From Streptomyces sp. BK340 (GTDB lineage: Bacteria > Actinomycetota > Actinomycetes > Streptomycetales > Streptomycetaceae): DNA of 64,000 nt. Within the stretch, counting starts at the first letter, position 1. Each line of letters opens with the position of its first letter. Shown one piece after another: positions 53,538 to 61,484 of the stretch. The translations under genes were made by a program, and so were the position numbers. The notes beneath the pieces are model-generated. The model worked only from the letters and a program-made list of their open reading frames with translations, searched no databases and was not told the DNA's origin. The stretch spans positions 1 through 64,000 of the forward strand of contig NZ_VISR01000029.1 of the NCBI RefSeq assembly GCF_007827595.1, read 5' to 3'.

Positions 53538-53849
53538 TCAGGCGTCGATCAGCTCGATGCTGTGGTCGAAGCCCGCCAGCCGGATGGTCCGGCTCACCGG
53601 CTCCGTGGCCCCGATCACGGCGATGCGCACCTCGTCGCCCATCTTCTGGCGGGCGAAGACCAGGGAGCGCAGACCCGCGCTGGCCAGGAAGTCGAGGTGT
53701 CGGGCGTCTATCTCCAGCCGCACCGCGCCCTGCTCGGCGGCCCGGTCGACCAGGTCGTGGAAGCGGGGCGCGGTGGACGCGTCGAGTTCGCCCTTGATCT
53801 CGATGGTCGCGGTGCCCTCGGTCACACTCAGCGTTCCGTCGAACGACAT
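53538..53849 (-). CDS. STAS-domain anti-anti-sigma factor
   Basis: 103 residues, one STAS domain. The phosphorylatable Ser is in DFLASAGLRSL, and IEIKGELDASTAPRFHDLV starts the fold. ATG 53849 (MSFDGTLSVTEG) has GGAGAG ahead. It is 12 bp from the RsbW-like gene and likely its substrate. A second STAS gene lies at 56057 in the same transcription direction. Confidence 0.88.
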   Translation of the reverse strand: MSFDGTLSVTEGTATIEIKGELDASTAPRFHDLVDRAAEQGAVRLEIDARHLDFLASAGLRSLVFARQKMGDEVRIAVIGATEPVSRTIRLAGFDHSIELIDA

Positions 53850-53915
53850 GAACAGCTCTCCTTCTGTGAGGCCTCCGTCTCGAGGCATGCGTCTGCGAGG
53901 CGTGCGTGCGGCGGG

Positions 53916-56060
53916 TCAGCCGGTGCGCCGGTCGCGGCCGACGAGGATCACCAGCGCGTGCGGGCCGAGGTGGTAGCGGCCGGGATGGTGCAGCTCGGGC
54001 TCGCCGCCGACCTCGGCGAGGCCGTGCGGGGCGGCGAGAGAGGTGTCGGCGAACAGATGCCACGCCTGTCCCTCGGGCAGGCCGGGCAGCTCCAGGTCGT
54101 GCGACTCCCAGTGGGCGTTGACCGCGATGTAGACGTGGTCGTCGGCGACGGTGCCGCCCTTGGCGTGCCGGCCGCACCGCATCAGCCCGAGCACCCTGCT
54201 GTGCGTGGACCAGTCCGGGTGCCAGGCGCGTACCCCGTGCCAGCTGATGTCGGGGTAACCACTGCCGACCCGGTCGGAGCCGACCGGATGGTCGGCGGAA
54301 CGCAGGACCGGGTGGGCGTGCCGGAAGGCGATCAGGCGCCGGGAGAACTCCAGCAGTTCGGCGTTGGCCTCGACGAGCCCCCAGTCGAACCAGGAGAGCT
54401 CGTTGTCCTGGCAGTAGCCGTTGTTGTTGCCGAGCTGGGTGCGCCCGACCTCGTCCCCGGCCAGGACCATCGGAACGCCCTGGCTGGTGAGGAGGATGCC
54501 CAGCAGGTTCTTCATCTGGCGCGTCCTGAGGTCCCGGACGTGCGCCGAGGCGCTGGGCCCCTCCTCGCCGCAGTTCCAGCTGTGGTTGTCGTTGCCGCCG
54601 TCGCGGTTGTCCTCCCCGTTGGCCTCGTTGTGCTTGTCGTTGTACGACACCAGGTCGTTGAGGGTGAATCCGTCGTGCGCGGTGACGAAGTTGACCGACG
54701 CCGAGGCGGTGCGGCCCCGGTACAGGTCGGGGGAACCGGCCATCCGGGTGGCCAGCTCGCCGACCAGGCCCGGCTCGCCCTTGACGAAGCGGCGCACGGT
54801 GTCCCGGTACTGGCCGTTCCACTCCGACCAGCGGCCGTAGTTCGGGAACGCGCCCACCTGGTAGAGGCCGGCCGCGTCCCAGGCCTCGGCGATCAGCTTG
54901 GTGTGGCGCAGGATCGGGTCGTGGGCCAGCTGCTCCAGCAGGGGCGGATTGGGCAGCGGGGTGCCGTCGGGCGCCCGGTCGAGGATGGCCGCGAGATCGA
55001 AGCGGAAGCCGTCGATGTGGTACTCGGCCACCCAGTAGCGCAGACAGGACAGCACGAAGTCGCGCACCACGGGGTGGTTGCAGTTGACGGTGTTGCCGGT
55101 CCCGCTGAAGTTGTAGTACTCGCCCCGCGGCGTGAGCATGTAGTACGTGGCGTTGTCCAGGCCGCGGAACGAGATGGTCGGGCCGTGCTCGTTGCCCTCG
55201 GCGGTGTGGTTGAACACCACGTCGAGCATGACCTCGATGCCGGCCCGGTGCAGCTCCCTGACGAGGGTCTTGAACTCGTCGGCCTGCATCCCGAACCGGC
55301 CCGTGGCCGCGTACCCGGCCTTGGGCGCGAAGAACGAGACGGTGTTGTAGCCCCAGTAGTTGTGGAGCCGTCCGCCGGTGGCCGGGTCGGTGCGCGGGTT
55401 GTCCAGCTCGTCGAACTCGAACACCGGCAGCAGCTCGACGCAGTTGACGCCGAGGTCCGTCAGATAGGGGATCTTCTCCCGCAGACCGGCGTAGGTGCCC
55501 GGGGCGCTCACCCCGGACGAGGGGTGGCGGGTGAAGCCGCGGACGTGGGTCTCGTAGACGACCAGGTCCTCGGTGGGGATGTTGAGCGGAGTGTCGTCGC
55601 CCCAGTCGAAGTCGTCGTCGAGCACCTTCGCGCGGTAGGGGTAGACGTCGTGCCAGTCCGGCTCCCGCCCCCACACGTCCCGGCCGGAGACCAGCCGGGC
55701 GTAGGGGTCGCTGAGCACCTTGCCCGGGTCGAACCGGTCGCCGGCCGCCGGGTCGAAGGGGCCGTCGGCGCGGAAGCCGTACTCCAGGTTCTCCGCGTCC
55801 AGGTCGAAGACCGTCATCGCGTACACGCTGCCGATGCGGAACTCCGGCGGGAACTCCAGTTCGGCGACGGGCCCGCGGGCGCCCCGCTCGAAGAGGACCA
55901 GCCGCATCGCGGTGGCCCGGTCGGAGTAGACCGAGAAGTTGATTCCCCCCGGTACCGGATGGGCGCCGTACGGGAAGGGCCGTCCGGCCCGGACCCGGTA
56001 GCCGCCGATCCGGCGGGTGGGGAACGCGTCGACGCGCTCACGTGTCTCCTGGACGGTCAT
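53916..56060 (-). CDS. glgX: Glycogen debranching enzyme
   Basis: 714 residues, GH13_11 (GlgX/isoamylase). An N-terminal CBM48 (about 10-130; GINFSVYSDRATAMRLVLF) precedes the barrel with FRFDLAAILDR (Asp), LIAEAWDAAGLYQVG (Glu) and FVTAHDGFTLNDLVSYN (Asp). It hydrolyses alpha-1,6 branches of limit dextrins. ATG 56060 overlaps the preceding STAS stop by four bases (ATGA). Its presence next to GlgE and GlgB means synthesis and breakdown enzymes share one transcript, which argues for turnover rather than simple storage. Confidence 0.92.
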   Translation of the reverse strand: MTVQETRERVDAFPTRRIGGYRVRAGRPFPYGAHPVPGGINFSVYSDRATAMRLVLFERGARGPVAELEFPPEFRIGSVYAMTVFDLDAENLEYGFRADGPFDPAAGDRFDPGKVLSDPYARLVSGRDVWGREPDWHDVYPYRAKVLDDDFDWGDDTPLNIPTEDLVVYETHVRGFTRHPSSGVSAPGTYAGLREKIPYLTDLGVNCVELLPVFEFDELDNPRTDPATGGRLHNYWGYNTVSFFAPKAGYAATGRFGMQADEFKTLVRELHRAGIEVMLDVVFNHTAEGNEHGPTISFRGLDNATYYMLTPRGEYYNFSGTGNTVNCNHPVVRDFVLSCLRYWVAEYHIDGFRFDLAAILDRAPDGTPLPNPPLLEQLAHDPILRHTKLIAEAWDAAGLYQVGAFPNYGRWSEWNGQYRDTVRRFVKGEPGLVGELATRMAGSPDLYRGRTASASVNFVTAHDGFTLNDLVSYNDKHNEANGEDNRDGGNDNHSWNCGEEGPSASAHVRDLRTRQMKNLLGILLTSQGVPMVLAGDEVGRTQLGNNNGYCQDNELSWFDWGLVEANAELLEFSRRLIAFRHAHPVLRSADHPVGSDRVGSGYPDISWHGVRAWHPDWSTHSRVLGLMRCGRHAKGGTVADDHVYIAVNAHWESHDLELPGLPEGQAWHLFADTSLAAPHGLAEVGGEPELHHPGRYHLGPHALVILVGRDRRTG

Positions 56061-56398
56061 CGGCCCGTGTGTTCCCGTGCGGCGTCCAGGTCTTCCTCGA
56101 TCTGGAAGAAGTCCAGGAACCCGGTGGCGGACATCACGAACCGGACCTCCTCCGACAGGCCCACCAGGATCACCGCGGTCTGCAGCTGCTGGGCCCTGCG
56201 GTGCACGATCAGCAGGGTGCGCAGGCCCGCGCTGGAGACGTAGCTGACCCCGCTGAGGTCGATCAGCAGCCGGCTGCCCTGCCCGACGAACGGCAGCAGC
56301 TGGGCCTGGAGCCCGCCGGACGTGGTGGAGTTGATCTCTCCTTCGAGGACGACGACCGCGGTGTCGCCCTCGGTGCGGGAGCTGAGTTTGACGGTCAT
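56057..56398 (-). CDS. STAS-domain anti-anti-sigma factor (second)
   Basis: 113 residues, one STAS domain; the phosphorylatable Ser is in YVSSAGLRTLLIVHRR, and VVVLEGEINSTTSGGLQAQL starts the fold. Both ends overlap neighbours by four bases (ATGA at 56395-56398 with the AGE-fold gene and at 56057-56060 with glgX), so translation of all three is coupled. It is separated from the RsbW-like gene by glgX and the other STAS gene, so it may serve a different kinase. Confidence 0.88.
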   Translation of the reverse strand: MTVKLSSRTEGDTAVVVLEGEINSTTSGGLQAQLLPFVGQGSRLLIDLSGVSYVSSAGLRTLLIVHRRAQQLQTAVILVGLSEEVRFVMSATGFLDFFQIEEDLDAAREHTGR

Positions 56399-58233
56399 GC
56401 CGCCACCTCCGTCCGGGCCACCGGGGCCAGCCGGACCTTCACCTTGACCCGCCCGGACGTCTCGGGCAGGTGCACGAGCAGGCCCTCGGCGTCGAAGGCG
56501 CTGTGCGGCTCGCCGTCGATCTCGACGGACTCGATGCGTACGGATCCGCGCGGCAGCAGGTCCGGCGCCACACGCAGCACCCGGCCCTCGATCAGCGCGG
56601 GGTCGGGCTTGAACCAGAAGTCCATGGCGCTGCCCCCCAGCAGCAGGTTGTTGTAGACGGCCGCGAGGTAGCACAGCTCTGCCGAGTGGTACATCGACAT
56701 CGAGTGGCTGCCCTTGAGCCGCTCGACCCCGAGCAGATACGGCAGCCCGTTCGCGAGCACGTTGAAGTAGACGGCGCCCTCGTCGTGGTCGAGGAAGAAG
56801 GCGTTGTAGAAGGCCTGGGCGTCCCGGGCCTCGCCCTGGAAGTCCGCGCGCTCCGTGATGCCGTGCAGGATGAGGTAGGCGAGGATCGCCTGCTCCTGCT
56901 GCCACCACGCCTTGCGGTCGTGCCAGGTGAACCGGTGCCGGTCCTCGCCGGCCACCCGGATCCGCTCCACCACGTCGTACCAGCCGCCGCGCTGCCGGTC
57001 CGCGCCCCACTCGGGCATGGTCTCGCCGAGGGCGGTGGCCAGCTCCAGATAGCTCTGCTTGGGACGCAGCGAGTGCATCCGCAGCAGGTTCCAGGCGATC
57101 TTGAGGTTGTGGCCGACGACCGCGCGGTTCTGCTGCCAGCCGTGCGTGGTGTCGTGGGACCAGTCCTTGTGGAACCGTTCCTGCACGAAGGGGCTGTGCT
57201 CGGGGTCGGGGAAGCGGCCGACGATGGTGTCGAAGGTGTACTCCAGCATGTCGGCGTAGGTCTTCTCACCGGTGGCCAGGTACAGGTTGATCAGATAGGC
57301 CGGTGCGTGGTCGCCGACGGAGTTCCAGTTCTTGCGGGCCCGGTTGGGGCCGAGCGACTCGTGCTCCGGACTGAGCAGGATCGGGTCGATGTGCGAGAAG
57401 TAGCCGCCGTGCTCCGGGTCCAGGTAGAACCGGTCGAAGAGCCGGATGGTGGCGTCCGCGTCGGCCTTGATGCGCGGGTCGCCGGTGATCCGGTAGGTCT
57501 GGATCGGGCCGGCCAGCGCGTAGATCTGCTCGTAGGCGGGCAGCGCGTCGTAGTCGTCGGAGAACTCCGAGGTGAACAGCTTGGTCTCGATGTCGCCGTC
57601 GACCTTGAGGCCGTGGTACCAGTACACGACGTTCTCGTCGGCGTCCACGAACCGCATGTGCTCGCGCAGGTACTCGGTGCCCCGCTCGGCGATCTCCAGG
57701 TACTCGTCGTCGCCGGTCAGCAGGAACGCGGAGGCCATGCCGTAGACCAGCCGGGAGATGGTGTCCGTCTCCTGGACGTGGCTCGCGGTCTTGTCACCGC
57801 TGAGCCGGATCTCGGTGCGGTAGCGCGAGAAGTCGACCGGCCCGTCGCCGAACTGGGCCCTGCGGTAGAAGCCGGCTATCTCACGGATCTGCCGGATCCA
57901 CCAGCCGGCCTCCTCGAACCGGTGGTCGTCCGTCTGCCGGCCGGTGAAGATCAGCCGCTTGGCCTCGAACCGCAGCCCGTCCGCCTGCGGGTAGAAGATG
58001 CCGTACGCCAGGACGTAGCGGCCCTCCTCCAGCAGTGAGTCGATGTGGCCGGAGGCGTCCTGGTAGGGCTCCCCGAGGTTGTGCAGCAGCTCCGCGCCGG
58101 GCCCGCCGTCCAGCGAGACGTCGAAGTGGCGGCCGTCCGCGGTGACGAGGGTGAAGACGCGCGCCTCGCGGTCGAATCCGGCCACCCGGCCCGCGATGGT
58201 GTCGGAGAACGTGAAGTTGACGGTGTCGGACAT
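56395..58233 (-). CDS. AGE-fold (N-acylglucosamine 2-epimerase-like) protein with extra N- and C-terminal domains
   Basis: 612 residues. A ~120-residue beta-rich N-terminus (IAGRVAGFDREARVFTLVTA) precedes an alpha/alpha-toroid region (about 125-520) with repeated Trp/His motifs (YWYHGLKVDG, HDTTHGWQQNRAVVGHN, YHSAELCYLAAVYNN), then a short beta domain. It resembles AGE/cellobiose-epimerase or glucuronyl-type toroids. Substrate is unknown; in this operon it may act on maltose, trehalose or an oligosaccharide. ATG 58233 has AAGGG seven bases upstream. It is coupled to the STAS gene by ATGA. Confidence 0.65.
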   Translation of the reverse strand: MSDTVNFTFSDTIAGRVAGFDREARVFTLVTADGRHFDVSLDGGPGAELLHNLGEPYQDASGHIDSLLEEGRYVLAYGIFYPQADGLRFEAKRLIFTGRQTDDHRFEEAGWWIRQIREIAGFYRRAQFGDGPVDFSRYRTEIRLSGDKTASHVQETDTISRLVYGMASAFLLTGDDEYLEIAERGTEYLREHMRFVDADENVVYWYHGLKVDGDIETKLFTSEFSDDYDALPAYEQIYALAGPIQTYRITGDPRIKADADATIRLFDRFYLDPEHGGYFSHIDPILLSPEHESLGPNRARKNWNSVGDHAPAYLINLYLATGEKTYADMLEYTFDTIVGRFPDPEHSPFVQERFHKDWSHDTTHGWQQNRAVVGHNLKIAWNLLRMHSLRPKQSYLELATALGETMPEWGADRQRGGWYDVVERIRVAGEDRHRFTWHDRKAWWQQEQAILAYLILHGITERADFQGEARDAQAFYNAFFLDHDEGAVYFNVLANGLPYLLGVERLKGSHSMSMYHSAELCYLAAVYNNLLLGGSAMDFWFKPDPALIEGRVLRVAPDLLPRGSVRIESVEIDGEPHSAFDAEGLLVHLPETSGRVKVKVRLAPVARTEVAA

Positions 58234-58378
58234 GGTCACACCCTTCGCATTATGATTTTGAATTCGTCCGGGACTGATGAACCATCGAATCTCCCGTTCT
58301 TGACATTTCGCGAACGTGTCACATCTTCAGCGGGCCCGTATCTCACCGACAAAGAGCGGTCGCGGACTTCCTGAACTT

Positions 58379-59827
58379 TCAATTCTGCTGCTGGATTTCT
58401 TCGGTCAGCCGGCGGACGGCGAGCAGCGGGATGGGCAGCCATTCGGGCCGGTTGTGGGCCTCGTACACCGCCTCGTAGACGGCCTTGTCCGCCTCGAAGG
58501 AACGCACCAGCAGCGGGTCGCGGCGCGGGTCCTGGCCGCCCCCCGCGGCATAACCGGCGCAGTACGCCTGCCGGTTGTGCACCGCCCAGGCCGTGGCCCG
58601 GCGGGCCAGCCGGGCCGCGTGCGGGTCGTCGGGCGGTGTCTCGGCCGGCGGGCGGTCCAGCACCTCGGTCAGGGCGTGGTGGGCCGCGTAGTCGAAGGAG
58701 CGCAGCATCGCGGCGACATCGCGCAGGGCCGGCTGCGGCCGGCGGCGTTCCTGCGGCGAGTGTCCGGGTTCGCCCTCGAAGTCGATGAGCACCCAGCCCT
58801 GTTCGGTGCGCAGCACCTGTCCCAGGTGCAGATCGCCGTGGATCCGCTGGACCAGCGGCGCCCGGCCGCCCAGGACGCTGGTGCGCAGCTCCTCGTGCAG
58901 CTCCCACAACCCGGCCGCGTACGGGGACAGCTGGGGCACGGACCGCAGTCCCTCCGCCAGACGCTCGCCCAGCAGGTCGAGCAGGGCCGCGCTCTCCGGC
59001 CCGGTGAGCGGCCGGCTGCCGAGCTGCTCGGCGAGGGCGGTGTGCACCCGGGCGGTGGCCAGGCCCAGCGCGTACGACTCCTCGGCGAAGCCGCCGAGCG
59101 GCGCCTCGGTGCCGCGCCCGGCCGCCAGGCACGCGCGGGCCTGGCCGGTGGCCGCCGCCCAGCCGTCCCCGCGCGAGCGCACGAACTCCTGCACGATGCC
59201 GAGCGTGAAGGCGCCCACCGGGGACTCGCCCGTGGTGCGCACCTGGGCCAGCGGCGCCGCGCTCGGCACCGAGCCGGCCCGCTGCAGCGCGCCGAGCAGC
59301 TCCAGCTCCGGGCTGGTCCCGGGCACGGGCCGGCGCAGCACCTTGAACATCGCCCGGTCGGCGAAGGCCACCGAGGTGTTGGACTGCTCCGCCGTGCTCG
59401 CCACTCCGGGCACCCCGAAGGGCAGCTCGCTGCCGGGCAGACGCTCGAAGCGCACCGGCCCCTGCTCGTCGGCGCCGAAGCGCTCCAGCAGCCTGGTCAT
59501 CAACTCCGGTTCCTGCGTGGCCTCGTACAGCGTCAGGGCCGGCCCGCCAGGTGCGGTCGTGCGGCCGATCACCGCCTCGGACGGCACCGGGGCGGGCCCC
59601 CGGCGCATCCCGATCAACGCCTGGTACGGGCCGTCGGCGCCGGTGTCGAACACCGCGACCAGGAGCGCCGGATCGCCCGGCAGCACCCGCTCCAGGAGCC
59701 GGGTGGTGACGGCCGGAGTCCCGGTGTCCTTGCCCGCGAACCAGCGCCGGCCGGGCAGCCAGGCCTCGAGCAGCCCGTCCAGCGCCGCACGCACCCGCTC
59801 CAGCTCCGTGTCCACAAGAACGCTCAT
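58379..59827 (-). CDS. mak: Maltokinase (Pep2/Mak-like)
   Basis: 482 residues. The N-terminal maltokinase region includes WLPGRRWFAGKDTGTPAV; the kinase catalytic motifs are RIHGDLHLGQVL and VLIDFEGEPGHS, as in maltokinase of the GlgE pathway. It uses ATP to make maltose-1-phosphate for GlgE. TreS, often fused or adjacent, is absent here, so the maltose source is unclear. ATG 59827 overlaps the stop of a 64-residue ORF by four bases (ATGA). The 145-bp gap after its stop separates it from the AGE-fold gene, whose promoter may lie there. Confidence 0.88.
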   Translation of the reverse strand: MSVLVDTELERVRAALDGLLEAWLPGRRWFAGKDTGTPAVTTRLLERVLPGDPALLVAVFDTGADGPYQALIGMRRGPAPVPSEAVIGRTTAPGGPALTLYEATQEPELMTRLLERFGADEQGPVRFERLPGSELPFGVPGVASTAEQSNTSVAFADRAMFKVLRRPVPGTSPELELLGALQRAGSVPSAAPLAQVRTTGESPVGAFTLGIVQEFVRSRGDGWAAATGQARACLAAGRGTEAPLGGFAEESYALGLATARVHTALAEQLGSRPLTGPESAALLDLLGERLAEGLRSVPQLSPYAAGLWELHEELRTSVLGGRAPLVQRIHGDLHLGQVLRTEQGWVLIDFEGEPGHSPQERRRPQPALRDVAAMLRSFDYAAHHALTEVLDRPPAETPPDDPHAARLARRATAWAVHNRQAYCAGYAAGGGQDPRRDPLLVRSFEADKAVYEAVYEAHNRPEWLPIPLLAVRRLTEEIQQQN

Positions 59828-60018
59828 CCGCCCCACACCCCCGCCCACACCCGCATCCCCACCGGCAACGGCCGGCCCCCGGTACGCACACCCACGGTTC
59901 GGCATCCACGCGGCAACCATCCGGTTCCGGCACCCACACCCACGAACCGGCACCCGCCCGGCAACCGGCCGCTTCCGGCAGGCGCCCGCTTCCATCCCGC
60001 GTCCACAGGAACGCTCAT
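59824..60018 (-). CDS. Small repeat ORF coupled to maltokinase
   Basis: 64 residues, starting MSVPVDAGW, similar to the maltokinase start MSVLVDTE. The remainder is about three 16-residue repeats: GSGRLPGGCRFVGVGA, GTGWLPRGCRTVGVRT, GGRPLPVGMRVWAGVW. Both ends form ATGA overlaps: its start with the stop of the DDE-like gene, its stop with the maltokinase start. It may be a real small protein, a duplicated and repeat-expanded fragment of the maltokinase 5' end, or a coupling leader. No family recognised. Confidence 0.5.
   Translation of the reverse strand: MSVPVDAGWKRAPAGSGRLPGGCRFVGVGAGTGWLPRGCRTVGVRTGGRPLPVGMRVWAGVWGG
59864..59995. repeat. 48-bp in-frame tandem repeat
   Basis: GGCAAC recurs at 59864, 59912 and 59960, an exact 48-bp period of 16 codons, giving two full units and a partial third. 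It encodes the 16-residue repeats of the small ORF on the minus strand. The period keeps the frame, so copy-number change would not disrupt the overlapping stop/start. Confidence 0.85.
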
Positions 60019-61292
60019 GCGGCCCGCACCCCCACCCGCTCGTGCGGCACCGGCATCCGCACCGGCGGCGGCCAGGACTCGGCGCCCGGTGCCGTGGACA
60101 GGACCGTGGCCGCGTGGGCCAGCGACACCATCGTCATGTGGTGGTGCCAGCCGCGGAACGAACGGCCCTCGAAGTCCCGGATGCCGAGCCCCTCGCTGAC
60201 CCCCGTCAGATCGCGTGTGACCCGGCCCGCGAGCATGGCGGTGCGGTAGACCGTGCCGAGCTGGGACTGCGGCAGGTTCGACAGCCAGTACTCGCTGGGG
60301 GTGCGCCGCCCCGGATCCCGCCAGGCGCCGACCAGGATGAGTTCCTGCTGGTCGGCGGGGACCGGCCGGGGGGCATCGGGGCCCGTCCGGCGCAGCAGGA
60401 CCCGGGCGGCGCCGACGGACGTCGCCCGCAGGGCGTCCGCCTCGTGGTCGTACCACTCCACCGGCAGGCACTGCCGGCTCAGCTCCGGGACCAGGGCGAG
60501 CGGCGAACCGGGCGGGCACGGCGTGCCCGTGGCCTCGGACACCGGCTCCGGCAGTCCCGGGCGCGGCGCGGGCCGCAGCGCCCGCAGCGCCAGTCCGCGG
60601 GCCGCGGGGTCGATCCGGACGACGAAGGGCATACGGCGCTCCAGCAGCACCGAGCAGATGCCGTACGTGTCGCTCTCCCGCAGGTCCATCACCACCGGCC
60701 GGTGCGGCAGACCCCAGTCCCCGGCCATCGCGGACACGGCTTCCACCGCGCACTGCTCGGGCGGGCAGGAGCCGACGTCCTCCGGGATGCAGGCCCGGCG
60801 CCGCAGCGCCGCCTCGCCCGCCCAGCTCTCCGGCAGGGCGAGCCGCCAGTCCACCGGACACGAAGCCCGGTCGGCGGCCAGCCACACCCCGATCGCCTGC
60901 TGGCAGTTGACGACCCGTCCGAACTCCGAGACCCACCGCCGCTCCACGCCCACGGAGTGCTGCCCCACCTTGGCGATCACCAGGGGCTGGACCACCCAGG
61001 CGCGCGGCTCCAGCCGCAGCAGCAGGTCCGCCAGCTCCCGGCGGACCGGTTCGGCGGCCCACGGGGACTTGGTGATGAACTGGTAGAGGCTCTGCTCCAC
61101 TCCGCCGCCGGCGCCGTCGGCGATCGCCCGCATCGTCTTCCTGCCGGAAACCGAAAGCAGGCCTCTCACATAAAGCTCGCCCCAACGCCTCTGGTCACTG
61201 CGCGGAATTGATCTGAACGTGCGGGAAATGATCTCGGAGACCACGTTCTCGGAAATCTCGGCGGACTCCACGACTTGACGTTCGCCGGGCAT
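60015..61292 (-). CDS. Domesticated DDE (IS701/SRSO17-like) transposase-family protein
   Basis: 425 residues. The family pattern is clear: GQHSVGVERRWVSEFGRVVN, PVDWRLALPESW, VVMDLRESDTYG and IRDFEGRSFRGWHHHMTM. In active relatives the strand before HSVGV carries DD (VIDDTGFPK); here it reads VVQPLVIAK, so the first catalytic Asp is gone, whereas the second Asp (VVMD) and the Glu (DFEGRS) remain. No terminal inverted repeats or target duplication are seen. With its stop coupled (ATGA) to the small ORF ahead of maltokinase, it is probably an exapted host gene, perhaps a DNA-binding regulator. Start ATG 61292 (MPGERQVVES). Confidence 0.75.
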   Translation of the reverse strand: MPGERQVVESAEISENVVSEIISRTFRSIPRSDQRRWGELYVRGLLSVSGRKTMRAIADGAGGGVEQSLYQFITKSPWAAEPVRRELADLLLRLEPRAWVVQPLVIAKVGQHSVGVERRWVSEFGRVVNCQQAIGVWLAADRASCPVDWRLALPESWAGEAALRRRACIPEDVGSCPPEQCAVEAVSAMAGDWGLPHRPVVMDLRESDTYGICSVLLERRMPFVVRIDPAARGLALRALRPAPRPGLPEPVSEATGTPCPPGSPLALVPELSRQCLPVEWYDHEADALRATSVGAARVLLRRTGPDAPRPVPADQQELILVGAWRDPGRRTPSEYWLSNLPQSQLGTVYRTAMLAGRVTRDLTGVSEGLGIRDFEGRSFRGWHHHMTMVSLAHAATVLSTAPGAESWPPPVRMPVPHERVGVRAA

Positions 61293-61328
61293 GACTCAGC
61301 CCTCTCTGGAATACGTGAGGTTCTTCGC

Positions 61329-61380
61329 CCGGGGCCGGCGCCGCGGACGCGGTGTGCGTCCGCCGGGGCGCCGGCCCCGG
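61329..61380 (-). terminator. Strong hairpin upstream of the DDE-like gene
   Basis: CCGGGGCCGGCGCC (61329-61342) pairs perfectly with GGCGCCGGCCCCGG (61367-61380); GGACGC/GCGTCC pair inside the loop. It lies 104 bases after the NmrA-like stop and 37 before the DDE-like start, so it may end the upstream transcript or fold in the leader. The remaining gap shows nothing. Confidence 0.6.
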
Positions 61381-61484
61381 CAGGGGCCCGCCGGCCGGGG
61401 GAAGCCGACGGGTGTGGGACGGGGCGGGCGGTCGGGGGTGGGCCCGCCACGTCGTCCGTACGGCCCGCAGCCGGGGCCGTGGCG

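Noticed and set aside
52821..56243. Long plus-strand frame (1,140 codons)
   Set aside because: Antisense to the PP2C, RsbW-like, STAS and glgX genes; its sequence is low-complexity and matches no family.
60015..61292. Active insertion sequence
   Set aside because: No terminal inverted repeats or target duplication were found, the first catalytic Asp appears replaced, and the gene is translationally coupled to its neighbours.
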